From an uncultured Bacteroidales bacterium (GTDB lineage: Bacteria; Bacteroidota; Bacteroidia; Bacteroidales; P3), in the NCBI GenBank assembly GCA_947165345.1, contig CAMVAA010000008.1, forward strand, positions 1 to 34,735: a stretch of 34,735 nucleotides of DNA. The letters run 5' to 3'. Both the position numbers and the translations under genes were made by a program. Below, piece by piece: positions 1-7,159 of this stretch. Under the pieces are notes generated by a model, which was not told where the DNA came from, made no database searches, and saw nothing but the letters and a program-made list of their open reading frames with translations. The number at the start of each line of letters is the position of its first letter. The stretch's first letter is position 1.

Positions 1-461
1 GCTACCACAGAGTTTGTACCGATAATAGCTCCATCGCCAATATGAACGCCTGGCATGACAGTGACATTCTGACCAATCCAAACATCATTACCCACCACGG
101 TATCACCCTTTAGAGGCAATTCATCTTTCACAGGAGCGATGGCGCTGCCCCAGTCGCCACCCATGATGTAGAACGGATAGGTGGTCACGCCGTCCATGCG
201 GTGATTGGCTCCGTTCATCACAAACTCAATCCCTTTGGCAATGGCACAGAACTTGCCGATTATCAGCCGGTCGCCAATGAAGTCGTAGAAGTGGGTTACA
301 TGCTTCTCGAACTGGTCGGCACCGTCCACATCATCATAGTAGGTATAGTCGCCAATGATGATACAAGGATTCTTCACCACGTTCTTGATGAAGCAGAGGC
401 GAGGAAGATTGGGATTTGGGAAAGCCTCATTGGGGTTGGGCCTGTTTTGAAACTTAGTCAT
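1..461 (-). CDS. Vat/CatB-type xenobiotic O-acetyltransferase, 3' end missing
   Basis: This gene enters from the left edge and only its first 153 codons are in the window. The family transfers acetyl from acetyl-CoA to hydroxyl groups of antibiotics (streptogramin A for Vat, chloramphenicol for CatB). The left-handed beta-helix is visible as hexapeptide repeats (IGKFCAIAKGIEF and, near the end, VVGNDVWIGQNVTVMPGVHIG). The segment NGANHRMDG places His87 where the family has its catalytic base, and the following YPF/GGDW matches the substrate loop. Known members are about 210 residues, so roughly a quarter is missing. The ATG overlaps the stop of the upstream gene as ATGA, which fixes the start and implies translational coupling. 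Base composition is visibly more AT-rich than in the neighbours beyond 900, suggesting transfer. Whether it confers resistance cannot be told from sequence. Confidence 0.85.
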   Translation of the reverse strand, partial: MTKFQNRPNPNEAFPNPNLPRLCFIKNVVKNPCIIIGDYTYYDDVDGADQFEKHVTHFYDFIGDRLIIGKFCAIAKGIEFVMNGANHRMDGVTTYPFYIMGGDWGSAIAPVKDELPLKGDTVVGNDVWIGQNVTVMPGVHIGDGAIIGTNSVV

Positions 462-829
462 AAAGTGTTTTTTCGTCTCATTATTCTGAATGTGCAACGG
501 TCGCTCCCTCGAAGAATGGTATTCTCAATCCGGACATCGAATTGGCTGTCAGGTTCAAGTTGCGAGAGAATAAAAAAGATGCTCTGTCGCGAACATTCGC
601 ATTGCTCTGGATTGCTTCTCAGACCACTTTTTACCTTTGGGCACGAACACTCCAAATAACTCAATTCATATTCCTTCCCAGGTTTGATCACCTTACCCAT
701 ATAGGAGGCGTTATTGTACGCTTCGGTATAGATTCTGTCAAAATCCCCATTATACTTGGCATATATTTGCTTATGCATCTGGAGGACATTGCCCTTGACG
801 CACTCTATCGCTTCCTCTTTATAATCCAT
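458..829 (-). CDS. Small Cys-rich protein of unknown function
   Basis: A 123-residue protein with no signal peptide or membrane segment. The C-terminal half carries CSCPKV, QCECS and a final ILRGSDRCTFRI. This pattern resembles the C-terminal core of V4R-like/DUF6144-type proteins of Bacteroidetes, in which conserved Cys and an RGxDxCxF motif end the domain; I make that link from memory and with low certainty. An in-frame stop lies a short way upstream of the ATG without another start between, so the protein is probably complete although shorter than that family's usual size of about 200 residues. Its stop overlaps the start of the acetyltransferase by four bases, so the two are likely co-translated. 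It shares that gene's AT-rich composition. Confidence 0.6.
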   Translation of the reverse strand: MDYKEEAIECVKGNVLQMHKQIYAKYNGDFDRIYTEAYNNASYMGKVIKPGKEYELSYLECSCPKVKSGLRSNPEQCECSRQSIFFILSQLEPDSQFDVRIENTILRGSDRCTFRIMRRKNTL

Positions 830-905
830 ATTCTGTTTAATATTTAATGTCTTCTTGTCTTACCTCTCTATACTGGGGACAAACTCATCCGTTTTTGTTA
901 GACAA

Positions 906-2075
906 CTATAGGTTCTTTGTGAAGAACTCCGCCAGCGTGTCCCAAGGAATGTAGTTGCCCGTGCCGCCGTCGTAGAGGTCGCAGTGGGTGGCGCCGGGTA
1001 TGATGAGCAGCTGCTTGTTCCCGGGATTGGGATTTGGCTTGCCCACAAAGCTGTAGCCCTCTGCCCTACCCTCCACCATATAGTGGTAGGCGGCCTCACC
1101 GAAGTAGCGGCTGTGGGCCTTCTCGCCGTGCATCACGAGCACAGCCGAACGTATCTCGTTGATGTAATACAGGAAGCGGCTGTTGCTGTAGGCCTGGGTG
1201 CCGATGGCGCGCCAGCCGTCGTTGCTGTTGCCGCTGCGGGCGTGGTAGCCGCGCGGGGTCTTGTAGTAGGCGTGGTAGTCCTTCACGAACTGCGGCGCGT
1301 CGTCGGGCACGGGGTCCACCACTCCGCCGGCCATCGCCATCGGGTCTGCCAACCGTTGCTTGGCCAAGGCCTCGCGCGCCGCATGGCGGTCGGCCTCGTT
1401 GTCGCCCGCGTCGAAGTAGCCGTTGCCGCCCACGCGAGTCATGTCGTACATCGTGCTCGCCACGGTGGCCTTGATGCGCGGGTCGGCCGCGGCAGCGTTG
1501 AGGGCTATGCCGCCCCAGCCGCAGATGCCTATGATGCCGATGCGCTCCGCATCCACATTCTCCTGCTTCGCCAGATAGTCGACGGCGGCCATAAAGTCCT
1601 CGGTGTTGATGTCTGGCGACGCCGTGCGGCGCGGCTCGCCGCTGCTCTCGCCGGTGTACGAGGGGTCGAAGGCCAGCGCCACAAAGCCGCGCTCCGCCAT
1701 CCGCATGGCGTAGAGGCCGCTGCTCTGCTCCTTGGTGGCCCCGAAGGGACCGCTCACGGCGATAGCCGGATACTTGGAGTCTTCGAGTCCTACAGATGAC
1801 TTGACGTCCTGAAGTCTCGATGTCTCGATGTCTTGAAGTCCCGAAGTCTTGAAGTCTTTAGGAGTATAGAGGTCCGCGGCCAGCGTCAGCCCGTACTGTG
1901 TCTCGAACGTCACCTTGCGGTGGTTCACCTTGTCGCTCAGCGGGAACACCTTGTCCCACTCCTGTGTCAGTTCCATTGTCTTCATATTCATTTCTTCTTT
2001 TTCGTTCGTTGTCTTCTGATTGCATGCCGTCAGCACCGCGCCGAGCAGCATGACTGCCAATAAGTTCTTTTTCAT
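906..2075 (-). CDS. Dienelactone-hydrolase-like alpha/beta hydrolase, lipoprotein
   Basis: A 389-residue hydrolase. A lipoprotein signal ends in LTAC with Cys18, so the enzyme should be anchored outside the cytoplasm. The alpha/beta-hydrolase core shows SGPFGATKEQSSGLYA, FDPSYTGES and the nucleophile elbow GICGWGG with Cys185 in place of the usual Ser, as in dienelactone hydrolases. GATHCDLYD near the C-terminus supplies the likely catalytic His. The internal MKTMELTQEWDKVFPLSDKV at residue 31 is where a cytosolic homologue would begin. Residues about 74 to 100 are low-complexity with an eight-residue period (DFKTSGLQ, DIETSRLQ, DVKSSVGL), encoded by an 8-base tandem array that appears inserted just before the core strand KYPAIAVSGP. 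The substrate is unknown. The gene is last in the redox run before the AT-rich pair. Confidence 0.8.
   Translation of the reverse strand: MKKNLLAVMLLGAVLTACNQKTTNEKEEMNMKTMELTQEWDKVFPLSDKVNHRKVTFETQYGLTLAADLYTPKDFKTSGLQDIETSRLQDVKSSVGLEDSKYPAIAVSGPFGATKEQSSGLYAMRMAERGFVALAFDPSYTGESSGEPRRTASPDINTEDFMAAVDYLAKQENVDAERIGIIGICGWGGIALNAAAADPRIKATVASTMYDMTRVGGNGYFDAGDNEADRHAAREALAKQRLADPMAMAGGVVDPVPDDAPQFVKDYHAYYKTPRGYHARSGNSNDGWRAIGTQAYSNSRFLYYINEIRSAVLVMHGEKAHSRYFGEAAYHYMVEGRAEGYSFVGKPNPNPGNKQLLIIPGATHCDLYDGGTGNYIPWDTLAEFFTKNL
1774..1860. repeat. 8-base tandem array inside the hydrolase gene
   Basis: About eleven degenerate units of eight bases, with the best block reading gaagtctc, gatgtctc, gatgtctt, gaagtccc, gaagtctt, gaagtctt. 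Eight bases times three gives a 24-base super-period, so the array encodes an eight-residue repeat without changing frame. The same unit family fills the gene gap at about 17504-17578, so this looks like satellite DNA that entered or expanded in a coding region. Confidence 0.8.
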
Positions 2076-2135
2076 TAGTTATTTATTGATTACTTGGATG
2101 GATTACATGATTGTTCGTTTCCTCTGGCCGTCCCC

Positions 2136-3038
2136 TCAGCAGCAGATGCGGGTCTGGCGCAGCTGCTCTTTGCGGGCCGAGGGTATTATCTCTTCGTGGT
2201 AGAAGTAGTTGACCACCACCGGGGGCTCGCCGTGGCGGGCGTGGGTGCTGTCGTCGTTGCGGACATAGCGCAGGCCGCTCTCGGCGCAGTAGTGGCCCAG
2301 GTCGGCATTGAGTTCGTGCCAGTAGGCGCGGTCTTTCTTGGTGTATATGTCGTGGTAGAGGGTGTCCAGCTCTGGATGGTGTTCGTGCACCCACTGCAGT
2401 ATGCGCCCTTTGTAGTCGCCCCGCAGGTTGAGGTTCTCCAGCCACACGAGGTTGCACTGCCCCTTGGCCCGCTCTATGATGGCCTCCACGTCGGTGATGC
2501 CCGGGAAGATGGGCGAGATGAAGCAAGTGGTGTCGATGCCGGCCTCGTAGAACTGGCGCATGGCCTCCAGCCGACGTTCGATACTCACGCCGCGGTCCAT
2601 CTCGCGGCGGAACTCCTCGTCGAGGGTGTTGATGCTCCAGCTGACACGGGCTCCGGGAAAGGTCTTTATCAGGTCTATGTCGCGCAGCACCAGGTCGCTC
2701 TTGGTGGCTATACTGATGCGTATGCCGCTGCCCTGCAGCTGCTCCAGCAGCGCGCGCGTGCGCTTGTACTTGGCCTCGCAGGGCTGGTAGCAGTCCGTCA
2801 CCGAGCCGAGGAAAGCCTCCTTGCCGGCATAGCGCCCCGCGTTCTTGATATCCGGCCATAGCTTCACGTCCACGAAGTCGCCCCACGGCTCGGCGTGGTT
2901 GGTGAAGCGCTTCATGAACGAGGCGTAGCAGTACTTGCAGGCGTGGGCACACCCCACATAGGTGTTGACAGAGAAGTCGCTAACCGGCAGGTTCGACTTG
3001 GTCATCACGCTCTTGACGTCAATCTCTTTTATCGTCAT
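2136..3038 (-). CDS. SPL-family radical SAM protein
   Basis: A 300-residue radical SAM protein of the spore-photolyase-like (SPL/SplB, Rv2578c) type. The [4Fe-4S] ligands are Cys30, Cys34 and Cys37 in GCAHACKYCYA, the CX3CX2C pattern of the superfamily. The typical SPL continuation is present: FMKRF, SVTDCYQPCEAKYKRTRALLE, SIATKSDLVLRDIDL and CFISPIFPGITD. The substrate is not known for this subgroup, and there is no evidence that it repairs spore photoproduct, since these bacteria do not sporulate. The protein ends in RICC, a double Cys at the extreme C-terminus. It lies four bases downstream of the flavoprotein gene, so the two are probably one transcript and the flavoprotein could supply electrons; that is inference. 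Confidence 0.88.
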   Translation of the reverse strand: MTIKEIDVKSVMTKSNLPVSDFSVNTYVGCAHACKYCYASFMKRFTNHAEPWGDFVDVKLWPDIKNAGRYAGKEAFLGSVTDCYQPCEAKYKRTRALLEQLQGSGIRISIATKSDLVLRDIDLIKTFPGARVSWSINTLDEEFRREMDRGVSIERRLEAMRQFYEAGIDTTCFISPIFPGITDVEAIIERAKGQCNLVWLENLNLRGDYKGRILQWVHEHHPELDTLYHDIYTKKDRAYWHELNADLGHYCAESGLRYVRNDDSTHARHGEPPVVVNYFYHEEIIPSARKEQLRQTRICC

Positions 3039-3042
3039 CTCT

Positions 3043-3663
3043 CTATCTGATAAAGTTGGTGTTGATTCGTTGCGGTTCCTCTGCGGGCAGCCCGTGGGCG
3101 GCGCGCTCGGCGGCTATGGCGCGGACCATGAAGGCCATGTTGCGCCCCAGCACACGCATAATCTGTATCCCCTCCTCGTCCCTGCGCACCTCGTCGGCCG
3201 TGTGGCCGTGCACCATGTTCCAGTAGCGGCTGCTGACGATGGGCATCTCGGCCAGGGTGAAGTACTTGTTCAGCCGGTCCAGCGTGGCCGTCGTGCCGGC
3301 GCGACGGGCCGAGCAGACGGCGGCGCCCACCTTCATCCGCAGCGGGTAGCCGGCGCTGAAAAAGAGTCTGTCCAGCAGGTTGGTCAGCGTGCCGTTCGGA
3401 CCGGCGTAGTAGACCGGCGAGCCCACCACCAGTCCGTCGGCGGCCTCCAGCTTGGGGGCAATCTCGTTCACCATGTCGTCGAACACACAGCGCCCCAGCT
3501 CGCCGCACATGCCGCAGCCCAGACAGCCGCGTATATCCTTGTGGCCCACGTGGATGATTTCGGTACCCACGCCGCTCTTCTCTATCTCGCCCGCCACGGT
3601 GGCGAGGGCGGTGTATGTGCAGCCCTTGGCATTGGGGCTGCCGTTGAGTAGCAGTACTTTCAT
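3043..3663 (-). CDS. NADPH-dependent FMN-reductase-like iron-sulfur flavoprotein
   Basis: A 206-residue flavodoxin-fold protein. The N-terminal LNGSPNAKGCT is the FMN-phosphate loop, and GSPVYYAGPNGTLTNLLDRLFF is the second flavin-binding segment of the NADPH-dependent FMN reductase family. Cys47, Cys50, Cys53 and Cys59 in CLGCGMCGELGRC form the cluster-binding or redox-Cys motif of the iron-sulfur flavoprotein subgroup. It lacks a signal peptide, so unlike its flavodoxin neighbours it should be cytosolic. Likely role: two-electron carrier or reductase for quinones or an enzyme partner such as the adjacent radical SAM protein. The start follows a 186-base gap containing a weak terminator and an 11-mer satellite, so it may be partly uncoupled from the genes upstream. 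Confidence 0.85.
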   Translation of the reverse strand: MKVLLLNGSPNAKGCTYTALATVAGEIEKSGVGTEIIHVGHKDIRGCLGCGMCGELGRCVFDDMVNEIAPKLEAADGLVVGSPVYYAGPNGTLTNLLDRLFFSAGYPLRMKVGAAVCSARRAGTTATLDRLNKYFTLAEMPIVSSRYWNMVHGHTADEVRRDEEGIQIMRVLGRNMAFMVRAIAAERAAHGLPAEEPQRINTNFIR

Positions 3664-3773
3664 CTGTTCAGTTCTTTTTTACTTTATATATATTAACGCC
3701 CGGGCGGCACCTTTATTGTCCCGCCCGCGCATTTGCTTGCTCCTGTCGTGTATTGTCTATATAAAAAGTCGTG

Positions 3774-3802
3774 ACCCTCTCTACCCCCTCTCTACCCCTC
3801 CT
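3774..3802. repeat. 11-base tandem satellite, copy 1
   Basis: Degenerate units of the form accccctctct, about two and a half copies, in the gap between the acetyltransferase and the flavoprotein gene. The rest of this gap (3664-3849) holds AT-rich sequence and the palindrome cgcccgggcg, with no recognisable gene. The same unit family occurs at 17391-17442 and inside the AddA-like gene near 15307-15333. Confidence 0.65.
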
Positions 3803-3820
3803 CTGGGGTCGCAGGGGTCG

Positions 3821-3838
3821 AAAAAAGGTCCTCCGACC
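3821..3838 (-). terminator. Weak intrinsic terminator after the acetyltransferase gene
   Basis: Read on the minus strand: a 4-bp stem ggtc/gacc with a ggag loop is followed at once by six T, a few bases after the acetyltransferase stop. The stem is short, so termination may be partial. Confidence 0.35.
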
Positions 3839-3849
3839 GTCATCCTCGG

Positions 3850-4377
3850 CTACACATTCTTGATGAACTTGGCCGGGTTGACGCCCACGATGGTGTTCGG
3901 AGCCACATCCTTCGTCACCACCGCCCCGGCGGCCACCACAGCGTTCTCGCCCACAGTGACACCCGGCAGTATGGTGGCGCCGGCGCCCACCCAGACGTTC
4001 CGTCCTATGTGCACAGGCTTGCAAATCAGCAGCTGGCGGTCCTTCAGGTCGTGGTTGTTGCTGATGAGCTGCACGTTGGCGGCTATCATCGCGTCGTCGT
4101 CGATGGTGATGCCGCCGCGGCTCATCATCAGGCAGTTGTTCATTATCATCACACCACGCCCTATCTTCACGCGGTCGAAGCAGACGCCCGTCAGACCGGG
4201 CATCACCAGGCTGCCTTCGCCCAACCGCTCGCCGAACAGCTCACGCACCAGCGCGTTGTACTCGTCGGTGTAGGGCATCGGGTGGTTGAGTTGGAAGAGC
4301 CCCTGTGCTTGGCGCACACCCTCGGCGCGCTCTTCGGCAGTTGTTTTGCGAGGGTCAACTATCGTGGTTTCTGTCAT
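3850..4377 (-). CDS. Maltose/galactoside-type sugar O-acetyltransferase
   Basis: A 175-residue hexapeptide-repeat acetyltransferase of the Maa/LacA/NodL type. Turns of the left-handed beta-helix are clear (IGRGVMIMNNCLMMSRGGITIDD and then IGRNVWVGAGATILPGVTVG). SNNHDLKDR holds the probable catalytic His, and the terminal VTKDVAPNTIVGVNPAKFIKNV is the usual closing motif. The reading frame stays open further upstream but that part is the shadow of the flavodoxin gene, so I place the start at the ATG opening MTETTIVDPRKTTAEER. Its acceptor may be a sugar or a small xenobiotic. The 80-base gap upstream holds a small hairpin (accccgtatggggt at 4411-4424), too weak to call. Confidence 0.85.
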   Translation of the reverse strand: MTETTIVDPRKTTAEERAEGVRQAQGLFQLNHPMPYTDEYNALVRELFGERLGEGSLVMPGLTGVCFDRVKIGRGVMIMNNCLMMSRGGITIDDDAMIAANVQLISNNHDLKDRQLLICKPVHIGRNVWVGAGATILPGVTVGENAVVAAGAVVTKDVAPNTIVGVNPAKFIKNV

Positions 4378-4457
4378 AATGGCTTTTTCTTTATGTGACT
4401 TCTGTAAACGACCCCGTATGGGGTTCATCCTAATCCTATCTGCGGAAATAACCTCTA

Positions 4458-5107
4458 TTATTTCACCACGCTCCTGATCCACTTCTCCACCTTGGCCTTG
4501 CCGCCTCTCACCTTGTGGCCGTACATGCTCCAGCCAGCGGTGACCTTGGCCTTGGGGAAAGCGCGTTTCACGTCGTTCACGCAACTCGCCAGCCCGCTGC
4601 CCTCGTGGGTGGTGAAGGGGATGACCGTCTTGCCGTCGAGGTCAATGTCGCGGAAGAGGGTAAACATCACCTGCGGATAGATGTCGCGACCGAAGGGAGC
4701 AACGTCTTTTAACAGGTGCCCCACCACACAGGACCGCCTATGAAGACGGTGTCGTACTGGCTCAGGTCGGGTGCCTTCCCCTCGTATGGCGGCAGCTCAC
4801 CCGCGTTGGCCTCCTCCTGCGCCAGCTTGATAAGCGCGTTGTAGGCCATCCCGTCATACTTGTGCGTGACTATCTCGTACTGCTCCGCGCCCGTCAGCTC
4901 GCTGATATAGTCGGCCACGATTTTGGTGTTCCCCACCTCGGTGTTGCCCACGCTGTAGTTGTCGCCCGCGTGGGAGAAGAAAATAACGATTGCTTTACTC
5001 ATAGTTGTTCCGGTTTTTGATTGTTTCACATCTTGTTTGCTCTGTCCGTTGCAGCCCGCCGCCATCAGCAGCGCGATTGCCGCCACCAGAATGTTCTTTA
5101 GTTTCAT
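4458..5107 (-). pseudogene. Flavodoxin lipoprotein, broken by a frameshift
   Basis: The first part encodes MKLKNILVAAIALLMAAGC (lipoprotein signal, lipobox MAAGC), then a flavodoxin domain starting MSKAIVIFFSHAGDNYSVGNT and running to DTVFIGGPVWWGT, where a TGT codon and a TAA stop end the frame. The remaining half (YPQVMFTLFRDIDLDGKTVIPFTTHEGSG...GHKVRGG) continues in another frame to a stop at 4458. Comparison with the intact paralogue next door (PVWWYTAPTIVNTF) shows GT should run straight into YPQV; between them are about 35 surplus bases at 4680-4714. A GTG at 4727 could in principle start the second half on its own. A sequencing error does not easily explain 35 bases. The intact gene would give about 200 residues. 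Confidence 0.75.
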
Positions 5108-5265
5108 CTGTCTCTTTGTTTTACGTACAATTATCACACAATCAACCATTATTTCATGGTTAATTCATGCCAATTCGTGTCAATAGGTGCTTGCCCCGTA
5201 GGTGGCACCCTATCAGCACTATCCGGAGGCCTACGTCCGCCAGCCGATTCTTAATCAGCGTTTTG

Positions 5266-5793
5266 TCAGTTCATCAGACGACTCTCGCCCCAGCGGTACT
5301 GCGGGTAGGCCTTCTTGAGGTCGTTGGCCGAGCCGGTGACGTTGCTGCCGCCGCTGGTGGCGAAGACATTGAGCACCTTGCCGCTCAGGTCGTGGGCCTC
5401 TATGAAGGTGTTAACGATGGTGGGGGCGGTATACCACCACACCGGGAAGCCTATCCACACGGTGTCGTAGTCGTCCATGTTGGGGCACGTGCCTTTGATG
5501 GCCGGACGCGAACTCTTGTCCTTCATCTCCTTGGTGGACCGGCTCTGCTTGTCGCGCCAGTCGAGGTCGGCGGCGCTGTAGGGCACCTCGGGGGCAATCT
5601 CGAAGAGGTCGGCGTTCAGCTCTTTGGCCAGCCGCTGGGCGGCAGCCTTGGTGGTTCCGGTGGCCGAGAAGTAGGCCACAAGTGTCTTGTTCATATTGTT
5701 TCCTTTCTTTTGTGTGTTGTCGGTCTTGGGGTTCTGCGCGCAGGCGGCCATCATCAGGCAACAGGCGGCAATAATCATCGTGATGCGTTTCAT
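5266..5793 (-). CDS. Flavodoxin with lipoprotein signal peptide
   Basis: A 175-residue protein. MKRITMIIAACCLMMAAC is a lipoprotein signal (lipobox MAAC), followed by a short polar linker and then the flavodoxin domain at MNKTLVAYFSATGTTKAAAQ, whose SATGTT is the FMN phosphate-binding loop. WIGFPVWWYTAP and VFATSGGSNVTGS are the other FMN-contact loops. A longer open frame extends to 5850, but the ATG chosen is the only one that yields a coherent signal peptide. It is intact and lies between the CMD-cupin gene (58-base gap) and the broken flavodoxin paralogue. An exported flavodoxin would need FMN outside the cytoplasm, or insertion after internal initiation at the second Met; neither can be decided here. 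Confidence 0.85.
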   Translation of the reverse strand: MKRITMIIAACCLMMAACAQNPKTDNTQKKGNNMNKTLVAYFSATGTTKAAAQRLAKELNADLFEIAPEVPYSAADLDWRDKQSRSTKEMKDKSSRPAIKGTCPNMDDYDTVWIGFPVWWYTAPTIVNTFIEAHDLSGKVLNVFATSGGSNVTGSANDLKKAYPQYRWGESRLMN

Positions 5794-5851
5794 GTCTCTG
5801 TGGTGTTTGGGGAGTTGTTGCATAAATCTAAAACACTGACGCATTGACACA

Positions 5852-6985
5852 CTAACGCACTAACGCATTGTACTGTTCGTCGTCGACAGGCTCGAGCCAC
5901 TCGTTGCGGAAGCCGGGCTGTTGGGCGGTGAAGTAGGCCAGGTGCTGCATCCAGCTGTCGGCGGCGGCACCGTGCCAGTGCTTGGTGCCGGCGGGGACGC
6001 TGACCACCGTGCCGGGCGTCAGCTCCACGGGTTCCTTGCCCCACTCCTGGTACCACCCGCGGCCGCTGACACAGACCAGCACCTGCACGGCTTTGTGGTG
6101 TATGTGCCAGTTGTTGCGGCAGCAGGGCTCGAAGGTTACGTTGCAGAGACCGCTCACCGTGTCGAGCACCGCCAGGTAGCTCTGCCCTATGAAGTATTTG
6201 GCGTAGGCGTCGTTGGGCTGTCCCAGCGGATAGGCCGAAGGCGACACCGTCCGCTGCTGTCCCTTCACGGCGGCTATGGCCGCCTCGCAACGCAACGCCT
6301 CAGCCTCCAGTCCGGCGGCTTTCAGCGCCTCGGGGATGGCCGCCAGCTGCGCCTCGCTGACGCCCATATTCAGCGCTCCGCGCACATGGGCCTGCAGCTG
6401 CGGCATCACGCCCTCCAACCCGCTCAGCGCGCTGACGGTCACCAGCTCCCTGTCGGCATGGGTCAGCACGTCGCGGGCGAAGATGTCGCCGAAGAGGTGC
6501 GCTTTGAGGTAGTAGTCCTCGGCCGGGCAGAAGTCATAGTTGAACGGCTGGCCGCTGAGCTTGGTCTGCACCTCGGTCCCCTGCTTCAGGGCGTCGTAGC
6601 CCGCGGGCATCGGCGACGCCTCGGGGCCAAGTTCGTAGGGCTCACCGTTGTCGTCAAACTCCTTCAGCACCTTCTGCAGCGTACCCAACGCATTGAGTGA
6701 ACGGGGGAAACCCATGTAGGCATAGAGCTGCGACAGGGCCTCCTTGATTTGGTTGGCGGTGAGGCCGGTACGCAAGCCGTTGCGTATGGCCACACCGAGC
6801 TTTGACTGGTCGCCGCGTGCCGCATTGCATGCTATCTCGGACATGTAAGTGGCCTGCAGTTCATCGAAACTGAGTGTGTACATTTCTTTATTTGTATCGT
6901 TGTTTGTATTGTTCGACTTGCTGCCGCAGGCGACCATCGCCAGGGCCATCACAGCCGCCACAAGCGGCATCAGTATTCGTTTCAT
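5852..6985 (-). CDS. Double carboxymuconolactone-decarboxylase/cupin fusion lipoprotein
   Basis: A 377-residue protein. The lipoprotein signal MKRILMPLVAAVMALAMVAC starts eight codons inside the open frame. The mature part has a first AhpD/CMD-like helical domain (about 40 to 115, with YAYMGFPRSLNAL), a second CMD domain (about 145 to 230, with LTHADRELVTVSALSGLEGV), and a C-terminal cupin (about 265 to 365). The cupin has WHIHHKAVQVLVCVSGRGW and VSVPAGTKHWHG, whose His residues suit a bound metal. The CMD domains lack the CxxC pair of AhpD, so a peroxidase-type thiol chemistry is unlikely; a decarboxylase or lactone-acting role is possible. It is first in the minus-strand redox operon and divergent from the AraC regulator. 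Confidence 0.85.
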   Translation of the reverse strand: MKRILMPLVAAVMALAMVACGSKSNNTNNDTNKEMYTLSFDELQATYMSEIACNAARGDQSKLGVAIRNGLRTGLTANQIKEALSQLYAYMGFPRSLNALGTLQKVLKEFDDNGEPYELGPEASPMPAGYDALKQGTEVQTKLSGQPFNYDFCPAEDYYLKAHLFGDIFARDVLTHADRELVTVSALSGLEGVMPQLQAHVRGALNMGVSEAQLAAIPEALKAAGLEAEALRCEAAIAAVKGQQRTVSPSAYPLGQPNDAYAKYFIGQSYLAVLDTVSGLCNVTFEPCCRNNWHIHHKAVQVLVCVSGRGWYQEWGKEPVELTPGTVVSVPAGTKHWHGAAADSWMQHLAYFTAQQPGFRNEWLEPVDDEQYNALVR

Positions 6986-7047
6986 ATTGTATAAAATATT
7001 AATATTCATTGTTCAAAGTCCCATTGCACTATTGTTGCTTCCGACTG

Positions 7048-7079
7048 CAAAAATACATCCATTCCACCAGTCAGGCCAA
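7048..7079 (-). promoter_or_regulatory. Promoter of the redox operon
   Basis: On the minus strand, TATTTTTG at 7055-7048 matches the Bacteroidetes -7 box TAnnTTTG, with TTTGG about 21 bases upstream as a -33 element. Transcription would begin about 55 bases before the CMD-cupin start codon. Confidence 0.5.
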
Positions 7080-7096
7080 ATACAGAATGCCGCTCG

Positions 7097-7106
7097 TTGT
7101 GCACAA
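7097..7106. promoter_or_regulatory. Palindrome ttgtgcacaa between divergent genes
   Basis: A perfect 10-base palindrome lies between the operon promoter and the AraC gene start. It could be an operator for the regulator, but a palindrome of this length also arises by chance. Confidence 0.25.
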
Positions 7107-7159
7107 AATGCCTTCCGCCCGATGCAATAACAACGTTAGTTCCGCGTTATCAAACTACT

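Noticed and set aside
984-1799. Long plus-strand open frame opposite the hydrolase gene
   Set aside because: Its Ala/Val/Gly/His-rich composition follows the codon pattern of the real gene on the minus strand, and it has no recognisable domain.
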